A DNA stretch of 64,000 nucleotides from Amorphochlora amoebiformis (lineage: Eukaryota; Cercozoa; Chlorarachniophyceae), in NCBI GenBank assembly GCA_054601695.1, contig BAAHQB010000013.1, forward strand, positions 1,302,001 through 1,366,000, read 5' to 3'. Shown piece by piece: positions 18,636 through 53,149 of this stretch. A program made the translations under genes and the position numbers. How positions within the stretch are numbered: position 1 is the first letter of the stretch; every line of letters starts with the position of its first letter. The notes beneath the pieces were generated by a model. It was not told the DNA's origin. It saw only the letters and a program-made list of their open reading frames with translations, and ran no database searches.

Positions 18636-19148
18636 GTGTGTGTGTTAAAAAATGTAATATATATAGAGATAGATATGCTGCAATTAGATCTATAGTAAAT
18701 CAGATACATCCCTCCCTTAGAAGATAACATTCTCATTCTTCCCCCTTATCAGTCTTCTAACCATACAAATACATATTATATATCGCGTTCATTAATACCT
18801 TAGATATACTACATATCCCCATAGACATATCCTAACCCCATAACCCAACCCTACCCTTAACCCGAACCCTAATCCTAATACCCTTCTTGAGAGAAGAGAT
18901 CGTTATTTCCAGCGTTGCTTAAGAAGACGAGGTTAGTGCCAGCGATTGTTGACGTCGAGACTTGCGTCACGGTCAAGAGGAGAAACATGATTATGCTTCC
19001 TCCGGTCTATGTTACAGATATATAATGTATATGTATTTGCATATTTACCTGTAATGTATATGTATATATACACACACATACACATGTGTGTGTACACATA
19101 TACATACATATGCATACTTATATATATACATATATAAATATATATATT

Positions 19149-19187
<39 letters not shown>

Positions 19188-19723
19188 TCGTACATTATAT
19201 ATATATATATAAATATATAAATATATATACATATATATGCATATATATCTGTATGTATAATATATATATATATATATATATATATGTATAATATAATATA
19301 ATACATATATATATATATACATATAGATATATGTACATGTATACGTATGAAAAAAGTATATATCACAGGCAGCATTGACAATACATTATTACTAATACTA
19401 ATAGTAGTATTACCAAAGTAGTGTTAGTAATACATCACTAATGTATTAGTAATACACTAGTTATACCTACTAATGCAATATTAGTAATACATTACTAATG
19501 CAGTATTAGTAGTACATTACGAATGCAGTATTGGTAATACAATACTAATGCAGTAGTAATACATTACTAATGTAGTATTAGTGATGCATTACTACTGTAG
19601 CATTAGGAATACATTACCAATGTGGTATTAGTATTATATTACTAATATAGTTACAGTAATAGATTACATTTTACCTTTGTTCCAGTCACGGATATGGAGC
19701 TCCCAGGGCATATCGTCTTTTAC

Positions 19724-19776
<53 letters not shown>

Positions 19777-19973
19777 AAAAATAAAAATATATATATATAT
19801 ATATATATATATGAATGTACATGGATATATAGGCATACTATATTTACATGGCTGTATTTATGTGTGCCTGAATTGCTGATATATGGGAGAATAGTATATT
19901 ATATATATATATATATATATATTTACATGACTGTATTTATGTGTGCCTGTATTGCTGATATATGGGAGAATAG

Positions 19974-20043
<70 letters not shown>

Positions 20044-20086
20044 GTGTGTGTGTGTGTGTGTGTGTGGGTGTGTATAAAATTACACT

Positions 20087-20124
<38 letters not shown>

Positions 20125-20140
20125 ATGTGTGTATATGCAT

Positions 20141-20185
<45 letters not shown>

Positions 20186-20215
20186 GTGTGTGTTTGTGTG
20201 TTTGTATACATATAT

Positions 20216-20272
<57 letters not shown>

Positions 20273-20531
20273 TATATCTATTTATATATATATTATATTA
20301 TATATATATACATATATATATATCATATATATATACACATATACATATATATATATATATATATGTATTATATCTATATAAATATACATATATATATATA
20401 TCATATAAATATATATATATATATATATGTATATATAATACATATATATATATATCATATATATATATATGTATATATATTGTAAATGTATTATATACAT
20501 TTTTCATATTCACACACACACACACATAATA

Positions 20532-20583
<52 letters not shown>

Positions 20584-20982
20584 ATATATGTATATATGCA
20601 TTTTAATATCTACATATCCCTCATAGTACCTGTTTGACCTCTCCATTATCCAGGATCTCACAACCATTCGTGCCAACAGCTGTACAAACAGCTCCAGCAG
20701 TCGTACCGTTATCAACACACTGTAATACAGACAGTACATGATAAGTACACTGGTATTTCTATACATAGGACTATCTTGGAAATAGTTTTGGTATGTATGG
20801 AAAGAGCGAGAGGGAAAGACGAGAGGGAAACAGAAGTCGAAGGATCGATGGAAAAGGCCGGGGGGGTTTATGATTGAAATTTGAACCTGCCAGTAAGTAA
20901 CGTCGAGATTAGAGGAACTTCCGGACTAAGGGAGTGGGTTTTTGTTTTTCAGTTTGAGTGGAGATATAAATTTCATGTATTT

Positions 20983-21027
<45 letters not shown>

Positions 21028-21077
21028 GCATGTATATATGTATATATATATATATATTATATATTATATTATATTAC

Positions 21078-21118
<41 letters not shown>

Positions 21119-21385
21119 CATTTATGACATATTAGAACGTTTATGACGTGTACATGCATACACATTTACATGTATTTATATTGTATATATATATATATAT
21201 ATATATAATATACATTTATATGTATATATGTATACATACGTAGGAATAAATTTGTATGTGTTTGTGTATATATATATATATATATATATGTAATATATAT
21301 ATGTATGTATATGTATGTATGTATGTATTTGAAAGTCTTTTTGCATATACACAAGCCAAAAAACACACACACACACACACACATG

Positions 21386-21440
<55 letters not shown>

Positions 21441-21485
21441 GTACATGTATGTATATATTACATATACATACACAGATATACATAG

Positions 21486-21516
<31 letters not shown>

Positions 21517-21800
21517 TTATATATGTATATATATATATATATAAATTTATTTTATATATAGAATATAAATAATATATATACGTATATATATGTACATGTA
21601 TAATATAAATAATATATAATGTATGTGTATATATATGTATATGTATGTATGTATGCGTGTATGAGTGCATGTATTGTACGTATTACGCACAGGAACACAT
21701 TTGTGCGCAAAAAGAGTTACACAATGTTACAATTTTAAAATGGTTTAGACCTGCAGTGTTTTTGTGCAATACACTTAGGCATATATAAGAATGAATATAT

Positions 21801-21842
<42 letters not shown>

Positions 21843-21887
21843 ATATTATATAATGTATACATGTACATATATATATATATATATATA

Positions 21888-21935
<48 letters not shown>

Positions 21936-22071
21936 ATACATATGTATATATGTAAATTTATGTATACATATATATATATATATATATAATATATACATAC
22001 ATATATATATATATATTTGTAAATTTATGCATATATATATATATATACATATGCGTGCATAATATTATATT

Positions 22072-22116
<45 letters not shown>

Positions 22117-22366
22117 TACATATATATACATATATATATATACATATATATATTTAAAAGTAGTAATGTATTACTGATACTACATTAGAAATGTATTACT
22201 AACACTGTATTTGTAAATGATCACCAATACTGCAATAGTAACGTATTACTAATAGTGCATTAGTAATGTATTACTAATACTGTATTAGTAATATATACTA
22301 ATACTACATCAGTAATATATTACTAATACTAGTAACGTATTACTAATATCTCGAATACTACATTAG

Positions 22367-22413
<47 letters not shown>

Positions 22414-22607
22414 TATACATACACATATAAATATATATACACACATACATATATATATATACACATATACATATATATATATATATATATATAATGTATT
22501 GTTTACAAGACTTACTGTATTTTCAAACTTGTAAGCGATAGCGTTGCTGTCCACAAGGTAAGACTTGGTCGCCTCAGCGACCTTTATGTTGATCTAAAGA
22601 TGTACAT

Positions 22608-22638
<31 letters not shown>

Positions 22639-22951
22639 ATATATATATATATATATTATATATACATATTTTATATATATATAATATATATACATATAAT
22701 ATATATATATATATTATATTTATATATATATATATATATATGTACATAATATATATATATGTAATTTGTTACATAATGGAGAATTGTACCCATTGGTTAT
22801 AACGAGGATCAGAATACATCGTATATATATATATATATATATATATATTGTACATATATATATATATATATATATATTTGTATACATAGATTAGATGCAA
22901 ATGGATTAAAACACACGCAAATGCATATATATATATATATATACATATTTT

Positions 22952-22983
<32 letters not shown>

Positions 22984-23120
22984 CATATATATACATGTAC
23001 ATGTATGTATACACAACCGCATAAATTTACATGTAGTATATATGCGTATATATAATGTAATATACATGAGGAGACTCAAAATCTTGCAGCTCGTCGATAA
23101 TCGTGAAATAGCTGTATATC
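14027..23120 (-). CDS. Uncharacterised membrane protein with Cys-rich segment, at least 13 exons
   Basis: Minus-strand exons: 23066-23120, 22516-22593, 20887-20925, 20630-20719, 19675-19716, 18882-19006, 18386-18416, 17963-18004, 17620-17662, 16648-16700, 16155-16190, 15431-15499, 14816-14857 and 14027-14113. Phases agree at every junction. Order: [20 protein letters not shown]; a cysteine-rich part ([20 protein letters not shown]); a hydrophobic stretch ([15 protein letters not shown]); a charged region ([20 protein letters not shown]); then [12 protein letters not shown] and a C-terminal membrane helix [19 protein letters not shown]. About 250 residues are visible. The Cys spacing suggests a lumenal or outside part, inferred only. 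Family not recognised; start codon not found. Introns hold (TA)n, two related minisatellites, a SINE-like copy and telomere-type repeats. Confidence 0.7.
14365..14406 (-). pseudogene. Damaged partial copy of exon 14816-14857
   Basis: The segment cctttgcgaaagtatcaaag then aagttgagg matches cctttgcaaaagcatcgaag then aagttgag of the exon about 450 bp away. In the exon frame it still reads [11 protein letters not shown], but the upstream part is lost and the donor changed from GTGTGT to GGGTAT. Confidence 0.65.
15745..16139 (+). repeat. Pyrimidine (CTCTCT)n tract
   Basis: About 400 bp of CT repeats in the intron between exons 16155-16190 and 15431-15499 of the membrane-protein gene. On the coding strand it is a purine tract. 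Frames through it are artefacts. Confidence 0.88.
16854..17133 (+). mobile_element. SINE-like element, copy 2
   Basis: tRNA-like head tgtgagcgcaacggtagtcc, B-box-like gattaggttcc, then the body gcggtagtcggatgcttcc and tail acatgctgtaacaatg seen in copy 1. It is longer than copy 1 by a middle section holding repeated 'gggttcc' blocks. It lies in an intron of the minus-strand membrane-protein gene, bounded by (TA)n on both sides. Confidence 0.65.
18828..18881. repeat. Short telomere-type repeat
   Basis: Degenerate CCCTAA/CCCATAA units at the very start of the intron that follows exon 18882-19006; the donor site runs straight into the repeat. Confidence 0.6.
19380..19670. repeat. Minisatellite with TAGTATTAGTAATACATTAC units
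   Basis: About ten imperfect units built from TAGTATTAG, GTAATAC and ATTACTAAT. Units are partly self-complementary, so single strands could form small hairpins. It lies in an intron of the membrane-protein gene. A related array is at 22156-22365. Confidence 0.75.
19842..19980. repeat. Direct duplication of a 60-bp unit separated by (TA)n
   Basis: 19842-19901 and 19921-19980 are nearly identical (atttacatg.ctgtatttatg then tgtgcctg.attgctgatat then atgggagaatagtatatta). No coding frame is kept in both. It lies in an intron. Confidence 0.85.
22156..22365. repeat. Second TAGTATTAG-type minisatellite
   Basis: Imperfect units of ATGTATTACTAATAC with TGTATTAGTAAT. Same family as 19380-19670 and in another intron of the same gene, between exons 22516-22593 and 20887-20925. 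Confidence 0.7.
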
Positions 23121-23193
23121 CTAAGAGAGTATAAAACATGGAATTTTATATATATATATATATATATATATTAATATATATATAAATACAAGC

Positions 23194-23276
<83 letters not shown>

Positions 23277-23279
23277 CGG

Positions 23280-24997
<1,718 letters not shown>

Positions 24998-25125
24998 CTT
25001 TAACCCAAAGCAATATAAAACAATCATAATCATAAACCCAAGTATAATATATACACACACATATATATATATATATATATTGATATATATATATATATAC
25101 ATTGAGATATATATATATAATAAAT

Positions 25126-25172
<47 letters not shown>

Positions 25173-25188
25173 TATATATATATAAAAC

Positions 25189-25223
<35 letters not shown>

Positions 25224-25309
25224 TATATGTATTGATATATATACATATATATATATACATATATATATATATATTTATATATTTATATTCATATGAATTA
25301 ATATAATAT

Positions 25310-25941
25310 CCCCACCGGTTGTTGGTTGGCGACCGGTGGCTCGCCTACAAGTCCACCCCTTCCGTTATCAACGACGGAGTTGTTGAACCGCGTGGTTGCT
25401 GAATTCCGATCAATAGAGGCGCGAGACCTTGATTCTCCGATACCCTGCGTTGTGTAAACAAGGATTATTTGTCTTTTTCAGTCATCTGTATCATCTCAAG
25501 CCCAGGTGAACATGAGGAAAAAGATTCGATAGATTGGAAGGTAGGATGGTGCGTATATGCTCTAGGACGGAAGGATAGGGCCTTTGGTGGCTCTCGAGAA
25601 AATAATATCGGTGAGCTTGGAAGAGACTGATTCCGAGAATTTCCCACTTAGCCCAATAAATAGAATTTCCAAGGCGATTATTATGTCGGCAAAGATGGAT
25701 TATTGTGTCGGTGCACAAGCCCGGACAGATGTCCGGGTGGGTGGTGTTCGAGGGTCGATATACCCCCGATAGCCTCGACGCCATGATTTCAAGTGATTTG
25801 AGCACCACCCCACAGCCGACGAATTATCGAAAACTAAATAAAATTTTGACAAAGATTAAATTTATCGGAGTCTCGGGCAATTGTGTCACTGACGGTGCTA
25901 CTCGGTCAGAAATCATGAATGGCATTCGGGACACAGTGTAA
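25310..25941 (+). CDS. Uncharacterised protein, C-terminal part
   Basis: Two exons are well supported: 25506-25610 ([20 protein letters not shown]...) and 25664-25941 ([20 protein letters not shown]..., stop TAA), separated by a compact 53-nt intron (gtgagc...tag) with agreeing phase. A further open stretch at 25310-25450 ([20 protein letters not shown]...) ends at a GT donor but its junction phase with the next exon is not resolved. Family not recognised. The stop codon lies only 17 bp before the ATG of the glycosyltransferase gene on the same strand. Confidence 0.5.
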
Positions 25942-25958
25942 ATTTAGGTCGATGCCCA

Positions 25959-31977
<6,019 letters not shown>

Positions 31978-32490
31978 ACAGTACAGCCGGTTCGAGGGTG
32001 AAGGTGAGTGCTGAGAGCATCATATGCACGCCCCTCGCACACCATATTAGAGATAAGCTAGCGCCAGATTCAATTGAAATTAATTGTAAATCCTTCGATA
32101 CCGTATGAAATTCCAATCATTGGCCCTGACCCGCTAGTACTAGTAGTATGGCTAGTGCGCCGGGGTGGGTCCTAATACATTGTCTTAATAATGGGAGAAA
32201 ATTCACAGACGGAATTATCTAGATTCAATAGTATAGCAGTGTACTCAGACTAGTCAAATACGATAGGTCTAGATCATCATAGATCCGTAGATTGTATGAT
32301 ATCAATGATTCTAACAATCACCAATGTGTCTTGTAGAGTGTCGGAGCATCATAGGTGCTATTAGCTAAATTAGGCGTCACCGTCGGCAGGCTAAAATACA
32401 TTGTAGACAAAATTATTCTGTACATCACTGGTATCTTACTAGTCTTAGAATGTTTATCAATGATTTCATTAAATTGCCATTCGCATTAAT
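31978..32490. other. Tail-to-tail intergenic spacer
   Basis: About 510 bp of unique sequence between the stop codons of the glycosyltransferase (+) and the aspartyl-tRNA synthetase (-). No exon, RNA gene or repeat seen. Both transcripts should end here. Confidence 0.65.
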
Positions 32491-45880
<13,390 letters not shown>

Positions 45881-45889
45881 TTGATCACA

Positions 45890-46750
45890 TCCATACAAAA
45901 GAAAAGAACCCACCGAATCCTGACGACGCTCTCATCAGTCGTCTTTCGCAATTTTTTAAACTCATGTACTCGACACTAAAACGTATCACCAAGGATTACA
46001 CTTTAGCCAGGCAGCAAACCTAACCCGGCACACCTGATTCTCCGCAGATTCTTGATCCCATGTGACTTGAATACGCCCGGAGGAGTCTGGAGGGCAATTC
46101 ATAGAATCTCAAAGCATATTATGAAATCCTTTCGGAATCTTCACCTCGCAAAACAGCAAAGGCGACATTGCCGAGGTGGCGCACGTGCTCCAGCCAGCCT
46201 AGTTTTTCAATACATCGGAAAAAAGATTTGTTCGATACCTAGGCTTACTGACCGAATTTAAAATCAATCCCGGGACATCCTATGCAATTCACCTTCCAAG
46301 ACTATTTCCTCGGACTCGGGATGCCCGGACACCTCCCTGGCCATGACCCTCGAATTCTTTCCTCCAGTGCGCCATCGAAGCTGAGTCCTTCTCACATCCG
46401 ACACACTGTTCAAAGAAATTCGGCTAGAAGTCGCAATAGAGCAGTATATCCGGCTCCGTAGGGCAGAGATGGAAGAGCCAGACTGCCTACTGGTTTGCCT
46501 GACGAGTTGCTATGTACATGAAGCTTATGAGGACATTTTAAGGGCACTTCTCCGGAGATTTATATTATTGGAAGTCACGATACATGTGTAAAGTTATTAT
46601 CACAGGATAGAGGTGCGGGATCTCTACGTTCATGTGACGACGCTGGTTGCGGTGCTGGTCAAACTGTGTCCCGCGAATGTCCTTACTGTCGCACCTGGCG
46701 AATCATGTGACGTGTCCCTTGATCACATTTACCGATAAGTTATATATTTG
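45890..46750 (+). other. Coding-like unique island, gene not resolved
   Basis: High-complexity sequence with several plus-strand open pieces: [20 protein letters not shown] (45925-45985), a 70-codon frame at 46040-46260 (PGGVWRAIHRISKHIMKSF...), EIRLEVAIEQYIRLRRAEME (46410-46475) and EVRDLYVHVTTLVAVLVKLC (46611-46672). Junctions could not be settled. The combination LISRLSQFF then AIEQY recalls the C-terminal region of FANCI, but this is a weak resemblance. It ends just before the EMC5 gene on the same strand. Confidence 0.35.
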
Positions 46751-46800
46751 GAATCCCTGGGAATCCCATCTCACGAGATCTCCAAAGCACGAGCGTCATC

Positions 46801-47340
46801 ATGATGCAGCTGTCGACGATCCAGGCCGTTGCGGGTGTCGTCCTGATGCTCCATTCGATGATTTCTATGCAACAATGTAATTAATATACTTAATATTACC
46901 GCAAATTACGCTTTTGGGTCTGAAATGGTGTTAGATGGAGCATTAAAGTGTATATTTTCACCTCGCGTCTCATTGCCACAGTCCGGGCCTGGGCGAAAGC
47001 GACTGAAAGTGCTGATTCTCCACCTCTTGACGTACTCTACCTATCAAAAAATCCATTTCCGCCAACCACTAAGTCCTAAACCCGATCAGATTATAATCGA
47101 GTGCCTCGCTGGCATGTGCCTGTTGATTGCGGCCGTCTTCGCCAGGTCTGGCAATCTCATGACGATAAAGTCCGCCCCGTATGCAGCGAAGAGGTACTTC
47201 AAAGGGGAACAAAGGGGAACATATATTAATATTTCAAGGTAAGTATACTCAGCGAATTGAATGTTGTGTTTAGGCCGTATGACGCGCTAAGTTATCGTCC
47301 CAACTTTATACTATTTAATCATCGTGGGAAGCATGTGTAG
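46801..47340 (+). CDS. EMC5: ER membrane protein complex subunit 5 (MMGT1-like)
   Basis: Three exons: 46801-46876, 47010-47238 and 47274-47340 (TAG), phases agreeing, about 123 residues, close to the usual EMC5 length. The subunit helps insert transmembrane segments in the ER. The N-terminal exon reads MMQLSTIQAVAGVVLMLHSM, like the first EMC5 helix with its H-x-x-x-S. The middle exon gives PDQIIIECLAGMCLLIAAVF then RSGNLMTIK, the second helix followed by the conserved Ile-Lys. The last exon gives PNFILFNHRGKHV, matching the FxxFNHRG signature. The donor at 47239 is GTAAGT. The exact start of exon 2 is uncertain, since an extra hydrophobic piece (LLILHLLTYSTY) would precede the expected sequence. 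Confidence 0.82.
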
Positions 47341-47399
47341 GTTGGAATAAATTTAGCTCAATTGATAATCATCAAGGTTGAAATTTGTACGTTTGGGTA

Positions 47400-47589
47400 T
47401 GGTCGCTTTGATCATATACATACATATGTATGTGTATATATATTAATATGTATATGTGTATGTATGTGTATATATAAATAAATAGATATATATATATATA
47501 TATATATAATATATGTATAACATATATATATATATATAACATATATATATATATATATATATATAAATATATATATATACATATAATAT

Positions 47590-47642
<53 letters not shown>

Positions 47643-47704
47643 ATGTACATATACACTATGTACATAACAATAATATATTAACATACATACATACACATAC
47701 ATAC

Positions 47705-47794
<90 letters not shown>

Positions 47795-47825
47795 GCTATA
47801 TATATATATATATATATGCATATGT

Positions 47826-47871
<46 letters not shown>

Positions 47872-48146
47872 CGATATATATACGATATATATATATATAT
47901 ATATTGTATATATATATATATATATATATATGATATATTTATATTTATATATATGTATATATATATGATATATATATAAAACCTTTAATTACATGTATAT
48001 TTATATAATATGTGAATATATACACACTTATATATGTGTACATATGAAGTACACATATATATGTGTATATGTGTATATATGTATATCTAGTATATATATA
48101 TATATATAAACATATATATTAGTGTATACATAAATATTATCTACAT

Positions 48147-48187
<41 letters not shown>

Positions 48188-48190
48188 AAT
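47400..48190. repeat. (TA)n block between genes
   Basis: TA/ATAC repeats with gatata interruptions (47871-47967). No exon seen. Confidence 0.85.
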
Positions 48191-48843
48191 GTATGACAAC
48201 GGTTATGGTCAGTACAACTCTGCCCTGTATTTCCTTTAACGATTCAAATGATTCACGGTTATACGAATATATTTTATACACAACATGCATGTGTTAATTT
48301 GCAACATCTTAGGCTAATGAGAATTCAAGCATAATAGCGTCTAAATACTACATCTAGTACATGTAGATATATGAATTATAAATATATTTAGTATTTGTAC
48401 TCAAGAAAAAACAATTGAATGTCATAATCCCAGTAATCATAGGATTATTAAATACATGTGACATGTATGTTGTTACTAACGGTTATACCGTAACTTATAC
48501 CACACATCATAGTACTCTATAGATATATGTGTAGAGTCTAGAGGGTCTCACTATGATGCTTTTACGTAATTATAATATTTTGCGAAAGCAAACTTAAAAA
48601 ATAACTAGATGAGTTCTAAGATAATTTAACATTAATATTAAAATTTAAATTCAACTTCGGAAAACGCGTCTGACAGTCGTGACATAGTCCATCCGTCGAT
48701 ATTTAAAGTATTCTAGATAATTATATAGGAGATGCTCGGTCCAACAAGGGTGAGAGTCCGGATCTCGTGGACCCTACACGTGCCTCAGCTCGGCGATTTA
48801 TTACCTGTAGTGTTTGTCAAGATAATTTCAGTTACAATTGCAC

Positions 48844-48876
<33 letters not shown>

Positions 48877-49078
48877 TCTGTACGTATATATTATATATAT
48901 ATATATATTATATCGTAAGTATAGGTGTAACATTAGTTTGTATAGCAAAAATAAATGCATATATATATATATATATATATATAAAGGTGTTACAAAAATA
49001 TTTACCCATTACCGACGCTAATAACCAAAATCACTAACATGTTATTAGTCCCAAATCAAACGGATAGCTCGAAGGTTA
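48191..49078. other. AT-rich unique intergenic stretch with an ambiguous exon
   Basis: Mostly non-coding unique sequence. At 48720-48825 an island is open on both strands: plus GESPDLVDPTRASARRFITC then SVCQDNF, and minus NRRAEARVGSTRSGLSPLLD ending in TAA after a good acceptor (ctacag). I cannot decide which, if either, is used. Confidence 0.45.
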
Positions 49079-49185
49079 TCATATGATTGTCCGAATTAGA
49101 GGGATATGGAAGAGTATTACTCTAGGGTATTGTAGGGTTGTTGGTGGGTCGTTTGAGGATGTTAAGAGTATTACTGAAGCTTATG

Positions 49186-49220
<35 letters not shown>

Positions 49221-49240
49221 GCATATGTATTTATATACAC

Positions 49241-49285
<45 letters not shown>

Positions 49286-49371
49286 TACATATATATATAT
49301 GTACACGTATGTATATAATGTATAAATACATATCATAAACATACATAATATATATTTATATATACATACAC

Positions 49372-49425
<54 letters not shown>

Positions 49426-49473
49426 CATAACGCATAACATTATATGTTACATTATGTATTCTCTGTACATTAT

Positions 49474-49515
<42 letters not shown>

Positions 49516-50037
49516 ACATATATTTACAAACATAAGCATTCACAAAACATAGTCTAGCCACCTCGGCCTTCCTAGACTTCCCGTCCCCCGAGTCCTGCCT
49601 CTTCCCCTCAACCATGACCTTTCATCACAACCACATATCCCCCAACAAATCCACATTGATTTCGAAGTATCAGTCACCTATCCAGGGTTCTCAGTCTAAA
49701 TATCTCTAAATCTCTCTTACCACACACACACCCTCTCCATCTAACTCGCTTCTCCCCTCTCTCCTCTGTGCTCTCCCTCTCCCCGTCTTCCTACCTTCGT
49801 AGTAGATCGTGAAACCTGGGAGGGTATCTTTTCCGGGTAAGAGGGAGAGGAGGGGGTAGAAATCATCATGTTTGTCTGGTGTTTATAGGTTTTTAACTTT
49901 TAGAGTGAGATTCGAGTGAGGGATATGAGAGTAAATGTATTACATATACATATATATATATATCTATATTTATAAATATATAACATAAAAACATGTTATA
50001 TACTTGAATGTCATATATATATATATATACATATATA

Positions 50038-50110
<73 letters not shown>

Positions 50111-50138
50111 GCAAACATATACACGTTCATCTCTATTC

Positions 50139-50169
<31 letters not shown>

Positions 50170-50477
50170 TATCTATATTTATATATGTATATACAAATAT
50201 ATATATATATATATATATAAACATGTATATATATATATATACATATTATATATATATATATATATATATAATATGTATAAATATATATAACTTCAAATCC
50301 ATAAACCACGTTTCACATTACGTATAATATACATACATATATATATATGTATATAATTATATATTATATATTTGTGTATATATGTTATATATATGTGAAC
50401 ATATATATATATATATATATATACACATACATATATATACATATATATATTATATGTATAAATATGCATGTGTATGT

Positions 50478-50520
<43 letters not shown>

Positions 50521-50997
50521 GTATATATTATAGGTAAACAGATTTAAATATATAACATTACATGTATATAGGCACATATTCATACGCGTTTTACCCTCTC
50601 CCCCTACCTTTCCACCATCTCTCTCTCTCTCTCTCTCTCTCTATCAAGTCACCCTCTATTCTCTGGATTTCAAGAAAGAGAACAGAGAAACTGAAGAAAA
50701 AAAGAGAAAAAAAAATGAGTGAAAAAGACACAGAATAGAAGGAGAGAGAGGGAAGGGAGAGTGGGAAAAAAGAGAAATAAAGAGAGAGTAAAAGTGCGAA
50801 TCCGATTGAGGTTATGCGACATACCTTCGCAGTGGAAGGCTTTTGAGTTGGGTTTGGAGTCGTCGGGGATGGGGTTAGGGTTGGGGTTGGGGTTGGGGTA
50901 GGTTCATAGAGATGAGTTTGGAAGATGTAAGGGTTTTTACTATCAGATACCCAGGAGCTGATCACAATATGTATGTGTATAAATGTTTAGATATATA

Positions 50998-51039
<42 letters not shown>

Positions 51040-51178
51040 ATATATGTACATAATGAAAGTAATGTATTGTGCTTAGTATGTTAAGCAAGTATTATATGCA
51101 TGTATTAAAGTATGTACTATATTATCATGGAATCTAAAAATAAATATTTACATACATCTATATATATATAATATATAT

Positions 51179-51220
<42 letters not shown>

Positions 51221-51508
51221 GTATATATACATATAAATACATGTGTACATGAATGCAATTTATATGTACGTTTGTATGTATAATCTATATGTAAATATAT
51301 ATATTTAACAAAATACACACACACATATATATATATATATATGTATATTGTATTGTACATATTTTCACATGCAAAAATGTAATTTATAATCAAATATCCT
51401 ACCCTGGCTGTTTGTCTTGAGAGTCATATTTTTGGAAAGAATTTGATATTTTTCCCAAAAATGAGCCAAATTTAGTCGGATCACGGAGCAAAGTAGAGAT
51501 TACCTGAG

Positions 51509-51544
<36 letters not shown>

Positions 51545-51694
51545 TGTATACATGTACATCATTGAATGATGAATGCAAAACATTTTATATATATATATAT
51601 ATATATACATATATACATATATACATATATATATGTTACATATATATATATATATATACATACATACATGTATATATATATATATATATGTATG

Positions 51695-51743
<49 letters not shown>

Positions 51744-52040
51744 TGTAAATATAGGCATAAGAGAGAAGGATAGGGAAAATTCAGGAGATTTCGAGATTTT
51801 CGAGGTTTCGAGAGATTTGAGAGATGGAGAGGAGGTATGTATTTGTCGACCGGGTTTACTTCTTGATTCCTCCCTTGAGTCGAGCGTATATACTCACGGG
51901 GTAAAGACTGGTTCTTAGGGGTCTAAAATATTGGTATATATATAAATATTTATAGAGGATATATATATATATATATGTTACATATATATATATATACATA
52001 TATAAATATTTATAGAATATATATATATATATATATATTG

Positions 52041-52079
<39 letters not shown>

Positions 52080-52193
52080 CATACATATATACATATATAA
52101 ATATTTTTAGAAGATATATATATATATATATATATTTAAATACATATACATATACATACATACATATCAATATATATATATATATATATACTG

Positions 52194-52262
<69 letters not shown>

Positions 52263-52559
52263 TAAACCTATATTTGGCATAAGGAAGAGATTAGGGCAGA
52301 GAGCAAATACAGAGATAGAGAGAGAGAAAGGATACGAAAAAGAGGTATATACACATTTGAAACTAAACGCACACCTTGTTTATGTGCGGACTTGAAGGAA
52401 AAAGAGGGAGATAGAGAACAAATATATAGAGAGCGAAAGGATAGAAAAAGATAAGAGCAAATACGGAGAGAGAGAGAGGTTAGGAAAAGAGTAGAAAGAG
52501 GAAGGTATTACGTATGAGTATACTTCGACGGGGAGGGACCACCACGTTGCGTCGTGGAC
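49079..52559 (-). CDS. Uncharacterised protein with Pro/Thr repeat linker
   Basis: Minus-strand exons with agreeing phases: 52524-52559 ([12 protein letters not shown]), 51403-51503 ([20 protein letters not shown]...), 50825-50957 ([18 protein letters not shown] then [20 protein letters not shown]), 49795-49815 (VSRSTTK), 49549-49618 ([20 protein letters not shown]...) and 49079-49189 region, precisely 49079-49179 ([20 protein letters not shown]..., stop TGA). The Pro/Thr linker is encoded by telomere-like CCAACC/CCCTAACC units. Family not recognised. Start codon not found. A further possible exon near 51905 did not fit in phase. Confidence 0.6.
50600..50790 (-). repeat. CT and GA simple tracts
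   Basis: A (TC)n run at 50619-50642 and a purine-rich run at 50680-50790 in the intron that follows exon 50825-50957. Confidence 0.7.
52285..52500 (+). repeat. Purine (GAGA)n tract
   Basis: GA-rich stretch in the intron after exon 52524-52559 of the minus-strand gene; no exon seen. Confidence 0.75.
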
Positions 52560-52623
52560 CTGTTACATATGTATGCATATATATATATATATATATGCAT
52601 ACATACATATATATATATATATG

Positions 52624-52672
<49 letters not shown>

Positions 52673-52699
52673 TATATACACATATATATATATATACAT

Positions 52700-52744
<45 letters not shown>

Positions 52745-52845
52745 CTTATATATATATTAAACATACACCTATGTATGTAGATATATGAAAATTATTGTGC
52801 AATGTATGTATATATATATATATATTATATATATATATGCATATA

Positions 52846-52885
<40 letters not shown>

Positions 52886-52919
52886 CATACATACATATAT
52901 ATATATATATGTGTATAAA

Positions 52920-52987
<68 letters not shown>

Positions 52988-53149
52988 ATATATGTATATA
53001 TATATATATATGTATATATATGTGTGTGTGTAATGTATATATATAATATGTATTTAGATATACATGTATATATATATATATATGTGTGTGTGTGTTTACC
53101 TATATATATACATATGTATATATAGATATTGATATAATAATTCGAAGAT

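Noticed and set aside
18932-19006. Overlapping reading frames, one ending [13 protein letters not shown] and one starting MFLLLTV
   Set aside because: Reading the previous exon (19675-19716) in its proper phase ([14 protein letters not shown]) continues smoothly into the MFLLL frame, so no overlap is needed.
25465-25808. Minus-strand frame of 105 codons
   Set aside because: Antisense to the plus-strand exons 25506-25610 and 25664-25941, which have compact-intron splice signals and end just before the next gene.
46594-46611. Possible 18-nt intron (gtaaagttattatcacag)
   Set aside because: All introns I could prove are 43 nt or longer; this one rests only on removing an in-frame stop.
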